Origin: Dehalococcoidia bacterium
Lineage (GTDB): Bacteria > Chloroflexota > Dehalococcoidia > E44-bin15
Assembly (NCBI GenBank): GCA_004377275.1
Contig: SOIC01000180.1
Location: 1-6,707 of the forward strand
Reading direction: 5' to 3'
DNA: 6,707 bases
Both the position numbers and the translations under genes were made by a program. The notes below the pieces were generated by a model that saw only the letters and a list, made by a program, of their open reading frames with translations, was not told the origin of the DNA and ran no database searches. Shown in pieces: positions 6,324 through 6,707 of this stretch; the first letter of the stretch is position 1; each line of letters starts with the position of its first letter.

Positions 6324-6327
6324 GTCC

Positions 6328-6334
6328 CCTCCTT
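6328..6334 (-). promoter_or_regulatory. Ribosome binding site fixing the start of the GYD gene
   Basis: On the minus strand AAGGAGG ends 4 bases before the ATG at 6323. It decides for the 97-aa form over a 109-aa reading that would begin with TTG at 6359. Confidence 0.75.
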
Positions 6335-6423
6335 TTTTATTTGGGTTTTCCCCTTTCAACTTTCAGCCGAGATTTCCCATTATTTGATTGTAATGTAGGC
6401 AGGATGCAACGGGTGCACACCGC

Positions 6424-6707
6424 TTAATGTGTCTGGTGGTGTCGCAGCACGATGGGCGCTACATTTACGGCCGACTCCGTGGCATGATGTATTCCCACTC
6501 CATAGCCGCCTGAGTCAACGCCGACGTAGAACAGGCCCTGTATCGGAGCACTGGGCGACGGCTTATGGTGGCCGCATTGGCCCACTATCTGACCCAGACC
6601 GATACACTCACCGCCTTGCCCGGGGACCACACCATCCCGGGTTACCCGGCTGACGTCAGCGGTGGTATAGTCCTCGCGGCGTATCGTGTGTTTGCGAATC
6701 TCCGGAT
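6424..6707 (-). CDS. FAD-dependent oxidoreductase, phytoene dehydrogenase-like, C-terminal part (5' end outside window)
   Basis: The frame is open from the right window edge to the TAA at 6424-6426, giving the last ~93 residues. The end matches the closing region of phytoene desaturase / retinol-saturase-like amine-oxidase-fold flavoproteins. It has a 'GECIGLGQIVGQCGHHKPSP' stretch, where the family often has 'G..GQ.G..RPS', then 'PIQGLFYVGVDSGG' and 'YGVGIHHATESAVNVAPIVL'. The 'P-I-x-G-L-x-x-V-G' strand and the following Gly-rich helix make the last part of the FAD-binding site. The Rossmann 'GxGxxG' motif would lie beyond the window. The GTG at 6630 is internal, not the start. Substrate cannot be told; members reduce or desaturate C=C bonds in polyenes, quinols or other lipids. 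The GYD gene follows on the same strand after 100 bases. Confidence 0.8.
   Translation of the reverse strand, partial: PEIRKHTIRREDYTTADVSRVTRDGVVPGQGGECIGLGQIVGQCGHHKPSPSAPIQGLFYVGVDSGGYGVGIHHATESAVNVAPIVLRHHQTH

Noticed and set aside
6411..6420. GGTGCACACC-type palindrome after the flavoprotein gene
   Set aside because: Very short arms with a 2-base centre; likely by chance.

Overview
The window looks like a piece of an anaerobic bacterial chromosome. The evidence is gene content: oxygen-sensitive radical-type dehydratase/reductase subunits that need a reductive ATPase activator, a homologue of the acetyl-CoA synthase (CdhC/AcsB) beta subunit, and a decayed aldehyde:ferredoxin oxidoreductase. 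Desulfobacterota, other syntrophic or fermentative anaerobes, and Chloroflexota are all plausible; the sequence alone does not settle the lineage. Shine-Dalgarno sites are mostly strong (AAGGAGG type). No RNA genes, insertion sequences or CRISPR arrays are visible.

Positions 1-3666 (+) form a compact gene cluster. It starts with the 3' end of a 2-hydroxyacyl-CoA dehydratase/benzoyl-CoA reductase family subunit, followed by a complete second subunit (435 aa). A GTGA overlap then leads into an HgdC/BcrD-type ATPase activator (269 aa), followed by a small SCP2-type lipid/acyl-CoA-binding protein (146 aa). The last gene, 3 bases further on, is a 254-aa protein that resembles the middle part of acetyl-CoA synthase and ends in a four-cysteine cluster. 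The first three genes supply the known parts of a system in which ATP hydrolysis drives a low-potential electron into an Fe-S enzyme acting on an acyl-CoA. The last two are unusual partners.

Positions 3667-4065 hold no intact gene. They contain a near-consensus sigma-70-type promoter (TTGACA-N17-TAAAAT) with an inverted repeat at the expected start site. They also contain the broken first ~60 codons of an aldehyde:ferredoxin oxidoreductase, with one frameshift, one in-frame stop, and nothing after the N-terminal region. The remnant runs into a 575-aa acyl-CoA ligase (4066-5793), which may make the CoA thioester substrate used by the upstream system and now probably depends on the promoter that once served the oxidoreductase.

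Positions 5794-6707: after a convergent intergenic region with a stem-loop there are two minus-strand genes, a 97-aa GYD-domain protein and, at the window edge, the C-terminus of a phytoene-dehydrogenase-like FAD oxidoreductase.

The most interesting part is the pairing of a dehydratase/benzoyl-CoA-reductase-type enzyme with an SCP2 protein and a shortened acetyl-CoA-synthase-like protein lacking the Ni-site region. The substrate of the system cannot be read from the sequence.
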